Assembly (NCBI GenBank): GCA_003499715.1 | Contig: DNSH01000142.1 | Coordinates: 1 to 5,028, forward strand | Direction: 5' to 3' | Origin: Candidatus Mesolinea sp. | Lineage (GTDB): Bacteria; Chloroflexota; Anaerolineae; Anaerolineales; Anaerolineaceae | DNA: 5,028 nucleotides | Shown here: piece by piece, positions 1 to 5,028 of the stretch | How positions within the stretch are numbered: position 1 is the stretch's first letter | How the letters are laid out: each line of letters starts with the position of its first letter | Position numbers and translations under genes: made by a program | Notes under the pieces: generated by a model | Seen by the model: only the letters and a program-made list of their open reading frames with translations | Told to the model about the DNA's origin: nothing | Database searches by the model: none

Positions 1-851
1 CCAGACGGGAAATCGTGCTTGGACCAGTGTTGCAGCCACTTGGGCAAGTCATCAACCCCACTAACTTGAATAACTTGATTGAATTAGCGCAGGAGAGGGA
101 AGACCCAACCTCACTCGAAAGCTTACTCCGCGTTAATTTAGATCTGATACGCCAAGCTGGCTACGCTATGCAGCGCCAAGGGCTTGCGTTAGGCAGCGAT
201 ATGGAAGCAGCGAGCAAACATCTCGAAAAATGCTTAAGGCAAATTCTTGACTTAGAAAACTTAGATAAAAAATTAGGACTTTCCGGTAAAAAGATTGCGC
301 CGCTCCTAAGCAAGGCTTTGCAAGAAATCGATCCGCGGGCTAAGTTTGTGCTGCTTATCTGGAATTTCCTGAGCAACTTAGCTGGTCCTGCTAATGAAGC
401 AGAGAACACGCAAATTGCACGACGCTTCTTAGATGAAGAACCAACTTCGCAATTGGTGACAGAAACTCTAAAGGGTCTAAGTTTTGGCGATTATGAAGCG
501 TATAAAGCCTGCCAAGCTATTAAATGGATGTTGACCAACACAAACTGGCTAAGCGAAAAAGATTTGACCCCAAGCGAGCTTCTAGAGCAGTGGCTGCAGG
601 ATGAGCAATTCAAAGAATATCTGGAATTAAACGAGTATAACCAGGTATATTGGTTCAACAAAGAGAAATTCGAGTCCATGCTTTGGTACATGCACATTGC
701 CACGATTTTACGTTATGCATCTGATCCAAGCATTTCTTCGGTTGAACAAGTTGAAGCTATCTTACGGGCAGAGCCAATTTTCGATGCGCTGCAAACAGCT
801 TTTGCGCAATCCGAATTCCGGCTCGATCAACTCCAAGCAGCGCTGGATTAA
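1..851 (+). CDS. C-terminal part of a probable GH13 alpha-amylase-type protein (5' end outside window)
   Basis: The reading frame is open from the first base (codons from base 3 read R-R-E-I before a GTG at 15), so the gene almost certainly begins upstream and the GTG is not the real start. About 282 residues are visible, ending in TAA at 849-851. They are almost entirely helical, charged and glutamine-rich, with no signal peptide or membrane segment. The stretch at bases 627-686 (LNEYNQVYWFNKEKFESMLW) resembles the conserved 'VNRYQGVLWFNKEAFEELLWWL' block I recall from the C-terminal helical region of long bacterial GH13 alpha-amylase-family proteins. The preceding 'two-helix plus W' segment and the closing leucine-rich helix fit as well. 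The catalytic (beta/alpha)8 barrel would lie upstream, so catalytic residues cannot be checked. A convergent GH57 gene next door agrees with a role in alpha-glucan metabolism. The GH13 assignment is from remembered resemblance; the alternative is an unrelated helical protein. Confidence 0.6.
   Translation, partial: RREIVLGPVLQPLGQVINPTNLNNLIELAQEREDPTSLESLLRVNLDLIRQAGYAMQRQGLALGSDMEAASKHLEKCLRQILDLENLDKKLGLSGKKIAPLLSKALQEIDPRAKFVLLIWNFLSNLAGPANEAENTQIARRFLDEEPTSQLVTETLKGLSFGDYEAYKACQAIKWMLTNTNWLSEKDLTPSELLEQWLQDEQFKEYLELNEYNQVYWFNKEKFESMLWYMHIATILRYASDPSISSVEQVEAILRAEPIFDALQTAFAQSEFRLDQLQAALD
848..851. other. Overlapping convergent stop codons (shared TTAA)
   Basis: The plus-strand gene stops with TAA at 849-851. 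The minus-strand GH57 gene stops with TAA read from 850 to 848. The palindrome TTAA thus terminates both genes and there is no intergenic space. I see no strong rho-independent terminator (GC-rich hairpin plus T-run) on either strand here, so the two transcripts probably run into each other. Confidence 0.9.
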
Positions 852-2236
852 GCGGCTTTTTCAGCCTGAGCGCGCATCATCGTCTGAGAGAAGACGGTAT
901 CGCCCCTCAGGCTTGTCTTTTCGCTCTGCACGCGTTGGAGCAAATCGGTAACAACTGACCTAAGCTCGGCGCCTGTTGCCCGTTCGGTCAGGTAAACCGC
1001 TTTAGCGGCATAGGCGATATTGTTTTGCGGTTCTAAGCGGTAGAACTCATCATGGAAAAATCCGCAAGAAGTGAACATTCGCTGCCGTTCATATTGCGCC
1101 GAGAGCAGATCTTGAACGATATTCAATTCCATTGACGTGAGCCTTCTCCCTGAAAGCTGGTAACACAATTCTTGTAGTGTGCGCTTGCCCCAAAGTACCT
1201 CGATGTACCGATGCCGAAGCTCCCACGGTTCGGGAAAAATGGGTGAGAGCGTTTGCACATAGAGTGTATCCAGCAGTACTGCGGTACGGTCAAGAGCGTC
1301 CCTCAGGGCTGCTTTCCAGACAGCGTTCGGTGTGCACCCACAAGCTTGCTTCCAACGATCTACACCATGCATACAGGACCAGGAAGAATTTTCCACGAGT
1401 CGAGCTTTGGTAGTTACATCATGCTCTTGCAGCCACTTAGCCGGATAAGTCCATTCGATATTCCTACGCGTGCCGGCACCGTCCATGAGATAAGAAAGGA
1501 AATGATCTCTAAATGGTTGATGATGCCCATAGAGCTCACCATCGCTGGCAATTAATACCAATTCATTGGGGTTATCAGGGCGGGTGCGGAGAAGATTATC
1601 CAAAAAGAGGTCGCCATTGACCGTTGCGCTTGGATTAAAACTAACCTGGGTGCTCAGTTCCTGGTCATAAGTAAATACGATAAATGGCGTCCGTCCATTA
1701 GGTAAATCGATCAGAAAAGGACCCCGGCTTGTCTCTTCCGGAATTACTTGCCACGGGGCTAAAATTGTAAATTTAATGCCGCAATCTGAGAGAACGCATA
1801 GCGTTTCTAGATCTACAGCAGTTTCAGGCAGCCAAAGCCCGTCTGGTTTATGCCCAAAGCGGTAATAAAAATCTTCTATCCCCCAGCGCACTTGGGTAAT
1901 TTTATCTTCTAAGGTGGCTAAAGGCACGATGAGATGGTTATATCCCTGTGCCATCCCATTCCCAACTCCAAAACGGTGGTAATTTTCCTGCTCCTGCTTG
2001 ATGATCATATCGCTCACTTCGGGATCAAAGTCAGCTAACCAATTGAACAAGGTGGGGCCGACGTTGAAACTGAGTTTCTCAAAATTTCTCGCTTTAGCGT
2101 TAGGCTGATAACACTCAAAGAGTATTCGTTCATTCCAATTCCTGAATGGTTCTGCGCCAGTTTCGTCAGGGATATAGTTTGAAAAGGGGTCTTCTCGCGG
2201 GGGTTGATAAAAATGACCATGAATGCATATCTTCAT
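848..2236 (-). CDS. Glycoside hydrolase family 57 protein (alpha-glucan-active, shortened DUF3536-type C-terminus)
   Basis: The 462-residue product carries recognisable GH57 motifs in order: HGHFYQPPRE (residues 6-15), NWNERI (33-38), GNGMAQGYNHLIVP (92-105), WLPETAVDLETL (135-146) and ASDGELYGHH (230-239). Then come the cysteine-bearing ENSSWSCMHGVDRW (282-295) and RMFTSCGFFHDEF (386-398). By family knowledge, the nucleophile would be E138 in WLPET and the acid/base D232 in ASDGE; both are present, so it should be active. GH57 enzymes cut or transfer alpha-1,4/1,6-glucan chains; the exact reaction (amylase, 4-alpha-glucanotransferase or branching enzyme) cannot be read from the sequence. Relatives carrying a full DUF3536 region, as I recall, run to about 800 residues, so this version ends early in that region. 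No signal peptide is seen, so it is likely cytoplasmic. The start ATG lies 10 nt after the upstream SDR stop. The only purine-rich leader is AAAGGA about 17 nt away plus a weak AAAGAA, so translation is probably coupled to the SDR gene. Confidence 0.93.
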   Translation of the reverse strand: MKICIHGHFYQPPREDPFSNYIPDETGAEPFRNWNERILFECYQPNAKARNFEKLSFNVGPTLFNWLADFDPEVSDMIIKQEQENYHRFGVGNGMAQGYNHLIVPLATLEDKITQVRWGIEDFYYRFGHKPDGLWLPETAVDLETLCVLSDCGIKFTILAPWQVIPEETSRGPFLIDLPNGRTPFIVFTYDQELSTQVSFNPSATVNGDLFLDNLLRTRPDNPNELVLIASDGELYGHHQPFRDHFLSYLMDGAGTRRNIEWTYPAKWLQEHDVTTKARLVENSSWSCMHGVDRWKQACGCTPNAVWKAALRDALDRTAVLLDTLYVQTLSPIFPEPWELRHRYIEVLWGKRTLQELCYQLSGRRLTSMELNIVQDLLSAQYERQRMFTSCGFFHDEFYRLEPQNNIAYAAKAVYLTERATGAELRSVVTDLLQRVQSEKTSLRGDTVFSQTMMRAQAEKAA

Positions 2237-2246
2237 AATTTTTTCT

Positions 2247-3152
2247 TTAAATTCCTTTTGTCTGTGGAATTAAGTAATCAATGTTCTGATGGAATCTTGC
2301 AGGATTTATACCAAAAATGCGCGGAATGGAATCCAATGCACAAATTTGATTTTCAATAAAGTAATCCATCCAATAAGCCGTGCGGGGAAAATCATGATGC
2401 AAGCTGCGCATTAAAAGCAGCCAACGTTGCAATTGGTTCGTATTCACAGCAAAAAAACTGCGCTTTTTCCGCAGTTTTTGAACTATAAGTTGGAGGATTT
2501 CCAACAAAGTGAAGTATTCTGGTCCGCCGATTTCGATGATGCTGTTTTCAGTTGAAGGCATATCCAATGCCCACAACATACAGGTCACCAGGTCCCGCAC
2601 CCATAAAGGCTGTAAGTTGACATTGCCATCACCAGGGATAGGAACTCGACCAGGAAAATAGCGGATCCAGCGAGCTAAGTTCTCTGTAAAGACGTCCCCT
2701 TTACCATAAACAATGCTGCTGCGAATAATGGTATATGGGATGCCAGATTCTATAATGATGTGCTCCGCGATTCCCTTGGCTTTCAATAAATCAAAAGCCG
2801 AGGCGCGATCTGCGCCCAAATGGCTCAAATAAATAAACCTTTCTACTCCAGCCACCTTTGAGGCTTGTACAAAACTTTCGAGCTCTCCAACTTCGATTTG
2901 TTGTAGATCTATGTCCGCGGTGCTTTGATCCGCTAAGGAAATGAAGTAAACCACATCAACATCCTGTAGAACAGCTTTCAACCCCCGTTCATCCGAAAAC
3001 GCGCAAATGGCAGCGTCAAATTGGACGCTTTTGGGAAGTTTTAACGTGGGTTCTTCGGGATGAATTAACAACCGAATGGGACGGTCACTTTCTAGGCACT
3101 GATTGAGCAATTCCATTCCTATAAAGCCGGTACCACCAGTGATCAGAATCAT
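2247..3152 (-). CDS. Atypical short-chain dehydrogenase/NmrA-like NAD(P)-binding protein
   Basis: From the ATG at 3152 the product has 301 residues and opens directly with a Rossmann-fold strand and dinucleotide loop, MILITGGTGFIG (GGTGFIG at residues 6-12). Further family features are DVDVVYFIS (64-72), GVERFIYLSHLGAD (102-115), GIPYTIIRSSIVYG (137-150) and a PLWVRDL motif (182-188) typical of extended/atypical SDRs of the NmrA or NDUFA9-like group. At the position of the usual YxxxK catalytic pair the sequence reads LLKAK (122-126). The lysine is kept but the tyrosine is absent, so a classical oxidoreductase mechanism is doubtful; it may be a nucleotide-binding sensor or structural protein. 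The C-terminal third (about 230-301) is family-specific. The frame extends upstream to ATGs at 3161 and 3209, but neither has a Shine-Dalgarno and the best promoter lies between them and 3152. The gene sits 10 nt before the GH57 gene and is probably its operon partner. Substrate unknown. Confidence 0.88.
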   Translation of the reverse strand: MILITGGTGFIGMELLNQCLESDRPIRLLIHPEEPTLKLPKSVQFDAAICAFSDERGLKAVLQDVDVVYFISLADQSTADIDLQQIEVGELESFVQASKVAGVERFIYLSHLGADRASAFDLLKAKGIAEHIIIESGIPYTIIRSSIVYGKGDVFTENLARWIRYFPGRVPIPGDGNVNLQPLWVRDLVTCMLWALDMPSTENSIIEIGGPEYFTLLEILQLIVQKLRKKRSFFAVNTNQLQRWLLLMRSLHHDFPRTAYWMDYFIENQICALDSIPRIFGINPARFHQNIDYLIPQTKGI

Positions 3153-3159
3153 CCGCGAC

Positions 3160-3168
3160 ATTATAGCA
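3160..3168 (-). promoter_or_regulatory. Extended -10 promoter for the SDR-GH57 operon (leaderless arrangement)
   Basis: Read on the minus strand the sequence is TGCTATAAT, a perfect TGn plus TATAAT extended -10 element. Seven bases (GTCGCGG) separate it from the ATG at 3152, so transcription would be expected to begin on or within a base or so of that ATG, leaving no 5' leader. No good -35 is seen (CATAAA at 17-bp spacing), which an extended -10 can tolerate. No Shine-Dalgarno precedes the ATG, consistent with leaderless initiation. The last bases of the hexamer overlap the alternative ATG at 3161, which argues against that start. Confidence 0.6.
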
Positions 3169-3241
3169 TAATAATATGACGATTTATGGCATATATCTTG
3201 CATCACCATAGCTGAATTTGGAATTAACCATAGGAAAAGCC
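3169..3241. promoter_or_regulatory. AT-rich divergent intergenic region
   Basis: This short region separates the minus-strand SDR gene from the plus-strand glycosidase-like gene and must hold any regulatory sites for both. It is clearly richer in A and T than the flanking genes. On the plus strand I find no convincing -35/-10 pair for the 3242 gene: TTGCAT at 3198-3203 is a fair -35 but the matching -10 (GAATTA near 3221) is poor. Three copies of a CCATA pentamer, one inverted (TATGG at 3185-3189) and two direct (3206-3210 and 3228-3232), are spaced 21-22 bp apart. They are too short to call an operator. Confidence 0.4.
3232..3235 (+). promoter_or_regulatory. Shine-Dalgarno (AGGA) fixing the start at 3242
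   Basis: AGGA followed by a 6-nt spacer precedes the ATG at 3242. The alternative in-frame TTG at 3218 would add eight residues, has no Shine-Dalgarno and is a rarer start codon, so 3242 is preferred. Confidence 0.7.
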
Positions 3242-4516
3242 ATGAACAAACGACTGGGATTTCACTACTTTCAAGATGTCAACCACTATCAGGTCCGCGA
3301 TCTCAATCTTTGGTTGCCAGAGCTGCAAGCGCTCAATGCCGGCTGGCTCGTCTTAAAAAGCTCAACCACTCAGGCGATACCAGAAGAATTTATTACCGGT
3401 TTAGTTCAGGGTGGTGTTCAACCCATTATTGACTTCGACATGCGGGTCAATGACAATACCAAACCTGATGACTTGTCGGTGCTTCTTTCGGCTTATGCGC
3501 GCTGGGGGGCTAAATACGTGGTTTTCTTCAAAAGCCCCAACGTAAAGTCGTCTTGGGAGGAAGGAACCTGGTCTCAGGGAGATTTGGTTGAACGGTTCTT
3601 AGATCGGTACTTGCCATTTGTGCGCATCGCAGAGCAAAACGAGCTTATTCCGGTCTTCCCTCCTTTACAGCCAGGCGGTGACTATTGGGACCTTTCCTTC
3701 CTCAAAAAGGTTTTGCAATTAGTCCAACAGCGGCGCTCGCTAGACTTTACGGCTAATTTACATATGGCTGTCAGCGGGCAGACCTTTTCTAAATCTCTTA
3801 CATGGGGCAAGGGCGCAACAGCGAAGTGGAAAGCCCCACGCCCATACAGCAAAACCGAAATTGGCGAGCAGGATCATCAGGGAATCAATACTTGGGAATG
3901 GTACCGAGATTTGATAAAGTCTACCCTTAATATCACACCAAAAATGTTCTTATTTTGGTTTGGAGCAGCCAGCATCGAAAAAAACCAATTAGACCCTGCA
4001 CTTAAATTTGAAGATTTGGTAAAGTTGGCAAACTCTGATCCTTCCGATACAGAAAAGGAAAACAGCTTACCCGAGGAAATTTTAGGTTGCCTGCTTTGGC
4101 TGCTTAGCTCGAATGAGACCGATTCATTGGAAAAAGCAGCATGGTTTGATGAGCAAGGTAATCCAAAACAAGAGACTGTTAGTCTTTATAAAAAACAACT
4201 CAAAGAAAATTCAAAGAAAGATGAGGAATACCCGGTTGCTGATCGCGTAGCACAGTGGTTGTATCCGATTGACCATTATTTGCTATTACCCGCCTACGAC
4301 TGGGGAATCCCTGAGAATATTTTAGATCGCGTCCGTCCAATTATCCGCGAGACCCGGCCAACGATTGGTTTCTCGGTAATTGAAGCAATGAATGCACGTA
4401 AAGTTACTGTTTGGAATGAAGATTCCGCATTTAGCGAGCATGATTTACAAATGTTGCGCGAATCTGGATGCCAAGTGGATGAGAAAATTGTCAATAGCGT
4501 CAGGATTGCCGCCTGA
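3242..4516 (+). CDS. Cytoplasmic glycosidase-fold (TIM-barrel) protein with extra C-terminal domain, upstream of ftsZ
   Basis: The product has 424 residues and begins MNKRLGFHYF with no signal peptide or membrane helix, so it is predicted cytoplasmic. Residues 1 to about 320 show alternating strands and helices resembling a (beta/alpha)8 glycosidase: LGFHYF (5-10), GWLVLKSS (34-41), VQPIIDFD (59-66), KYVVFFKSPN (91-100), ELIPVFPP (134-141), DFTANLHMAVSG (168-179), MFLFWFGA (235-242) and GCLLWLL (282-288). The segment with WGKG, APRPY and EQDHQG (188-214) looks like a conserved loop of this family. KSPN (97-100) sits where an active clan GH-A-like enzyme would have NEPN, and the strand MFLFWFGA lacks the expected glutamate, so catalysis is doubtful. 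After a lysine/glutamate-rich linker (about 318-330), a second domain follows (about 331-418), with AQWLYPIDHYLLLPAYDWG and RPTIGFSVIEAMNARKVTVW. I know of no named family for either part. It lies 21 nt before ftsZ on the same strand, suggesting one operon. Confidence 0.85.
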   Translation: MNKRLGFHYFQDVNHYQVRDLNLWLPELQALNAGWLVLKSSTTQAIPEEFITGLVQGGVQPIIDFDMRVNDNTKPDDLSVLLSAYARWGAKYVVFFKSPNVKSSWEEGTWSQGDLVERFLDRYLPFVRIAEQNELIPVFPPLQPGGDYWDLSFLKKVLQLVQQRRSLDFTANLHMAVSGQTFSKSLTWGKGATAKWKAPRPYSKTEIGEQDHQGINTWEWYRDLIKSTLNITPKMFLFWFGAASIEKNQLDPALKFEDLVKLANSDPSDTEKENSLPEEILGCLLWLLSSNETDSLEKAAWFDEQGNPKQETVSLYKKQLKENSKKDEEYPVADRVAQWLYPIDHYLLLPAYDWGIPENILDRVRPIIRETRPTIGFSVIEAMNARKVTVWNEDSAFSEHDLQMLRESGCQVDEKIVNSVRIAA

Positions 4517-4526
4517 TAATATACCC

Positions 4527-4533
4527 GAGGTGA
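4527..4533 (+). promoter_or_regulatory. Strong Shine-Dalgarno of ftsZ (GAGGTGA)
   Basis: GAGGTGA lies 4 nt before the ATG at 4538 and is the best ribosome-binding site in the window. It supports the ftsZ start and independent, efficient translation even if the gene is co-transcribed with the upstream gene. Confidence 0.8.
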
Positions 4534-4537
4534 AACA

Positions 4538-5028
4538 ATGAGTACAAATCCTTCCTATTCTTCAAGAACTCCGATCTCGAGCCCGCAGCCTAAAATTGTG
4601 GTGATGGGCTTAGGCGGTGGTGGTTGTAATGCCATTAACCGCATGATTGAAAGCGGGATGCAAGGGGTTACCTTTGTTGCTTGTAACACCGACTCCCAAG
4701 TGCTGAGAACTAATTTAGCGCCAAACAAAATCCAATTGGGTCCAAAAGCAACCCGCGGCTTAGGCGCAGGTGGCATTCCTGAAATTGGTGAAGCAGCTGC
4801 AGAGGAAAGTTATCGCGACCTTGCTGCTATTATGGATGGCGCTGAAATGGTGTTCCTCACTGCGGGTATGGGTGGCGGCACAGGCACAGGAGCTATCCCG
4901 GTTGCAGCAAAAGTAGCTAAGGCGGTAGGCGCAGTCACAATCGCCATCGTTACCAAACCCTTCTCATTTGAGTTGGGTAAGCGTCAGAAAAACTGTGAGG
5001 TAGGTTTAGAAAAACTGCGCCAATATGC
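4538..5028 (+). CDS. ftsZ: Cell division GTPase FtsZ (N-terminal part, runs off the window)
   Basis: The first 163 residues are visible. FtsZ is the tubulin-like GTPase that polymerises into the cytoplasmic Z-ring at the division site. A short serine/proline-rich N-terminal tail (1-18) precedes the Rossmann-type GTPase domain. Diagnostic motifs are [14 protein letters not shown] (24-37), ACNTDSQ (48-54), [16 protein letters not shown] (64-79), the tubulin/FtsZ signature GGGTGTG (112-118, within [12 protein letters not shown]) and [10 protein letters not shown] (136-145). The T7 loop, C-terminal subdomain and membrane-tether-binding tail are outside the window. Compared with the usual sequence, the fifth position of the first glycine-rich loop is Cys (C30) instead of Gly, GANPE is GGIPE, and FAFEGKRR reads FSFELGKR. 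These look like lineage features, since all core motifs are intact. No ftsA or ftsQ is adjacent upstream; the preceding gene is the glycosidase-fold protein. Confidence 0.98.
   Translation, partial: MSTNPSYSSRTPISSPQPKIVVMGLGGGGCNAINRMIESGMQGVTFVACNTDSQVLRTNLAPNKIQLGPKATRGLGAGGIPEIGEAAAEESYRDLAAIMDGAEMVFLTAGMGGGTGTGAIPVAAKVAKAVGAVTIAIVTKPFSFELGKRQKNCEVGLEKLRQY

Noticed and set aside
161..703. Minus-strand open frames of 82 and 70 residues
   Set aside because: They are antisense shadows of the GH13-like C-terminal coding region, with low-complexity composition and no family resemblance.
851..868. GGCT/AGCC mini-hairpin next to a T-run as a terminator after the plus-strand gene
   Set aside because: The stem is only about 4 bp, the T-run forms the loop rather than following the stem, and it lies inside the GH57 coding sequence.
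1177..1555. Plus-strand open frames of 78 and 100 residues
   Set aside because: They are antisense to the strongly supported GH57 gene, with no ribosome-binding site and no recognisable protein features.
3153..3209. Longer SDR start at 3209 (or 3161), adding up to 19 residues before MILITGG
   Set aside because: The extra residues are not Rossmann-like, no Shine-Dalgarno precedes either ATG, and the extended -10 element lies downstream of 3209 and overlaps 3161.
3218..3241. TTG start at 3218 for the glycosidase-fold gene
   Set aside because: The ATG at 3242 has AGGA at a 6-nt spacing; the TTG lacks a ribosome-binding site.
4488..4522. Possible promoter for ftsZ alone (TTGTCA with GATAAT or TGATAATAT)
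   Set aside because: The spacer between TTGTCA and GATAAT is 21 bp, too long, and a start from TGATAATAT would fall inside the ftsZ Shine-Dalgarno.
4555..4776. Minus-strand open frame of 73 residues
   Set aside because: It lies antisense inside the unmistakable ftsZ coding sequence.

Overview
The window looks like chromosomal core sequence from an environmental bacterium, most likely Chloroflexota (Anaerolineae-like). This rests on remembered resemblance: the FtsZ N-terminus (GGGGCN and [11 protein letters not shown] segments), the glycosyl hydrolase pair and the ftsZ-linked glycosidase-like protein all resemble that group. No database search was possible, so the taxonomy is an inference. 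Coding density is very high, base composition looks moderate and even, and there are no insertion sequences, tRNA/rRNA genes, CRISPR arrays or phage genes.

Layout: (i) bases 1-851, plus strand, the 3' end of a large gene whose product resembles the all-helical C-terminal region of a long GH13 alpha-amylase-type protein. (ii) Bases 848-2236, minus strand, a complete GH57-type alpha-glucan enzyme, convergent with (i), with the two stop codons overlapping in one TTAA. (iii) Bases 2247-3152, minus strand, an atypical NAD(P)-binding SDR (NmrA/NDUFA9-like) 10 nt upstream of the GH57 gene and probably co-transcribed with it. It appears to be driven by a perfect extended -10 promoter placed so that its mRNA would be leaderless. 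(iv) A short AT-rich divergent intergenic region (about 3153-3241). (v) Bases 3242-4516, plus strand, a 424-residue cytoplasmic protein with a glycosidase-like TIM-barrel pattern and a separate C-terminal domain. (vi) From 4538 to the window edge, the start of ftsZ, 21 nt downstream of (v) with a strong Shine-Dalgarno.

Functional reading: the left half (GH13-like, GH57, SDR) suggests alpha-glucan (glycogen/starch-like polymer) metabolism. The right half is a putative two-gene operon pairing a probable glycosidase-fold protein with the cell-division GTPase FtsZ. The most interesting point is that this protein seems to have lost the canonical catalytic residues (KSPN where an active clan GH-A-like barrel would have NEPN) and has no signal peptide. 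It may therefore be a cytoplasmic sugar-binding or regulatory pseudoenzyme encoded with ftsZ. That is a hypothesis, not a demonstrated system.
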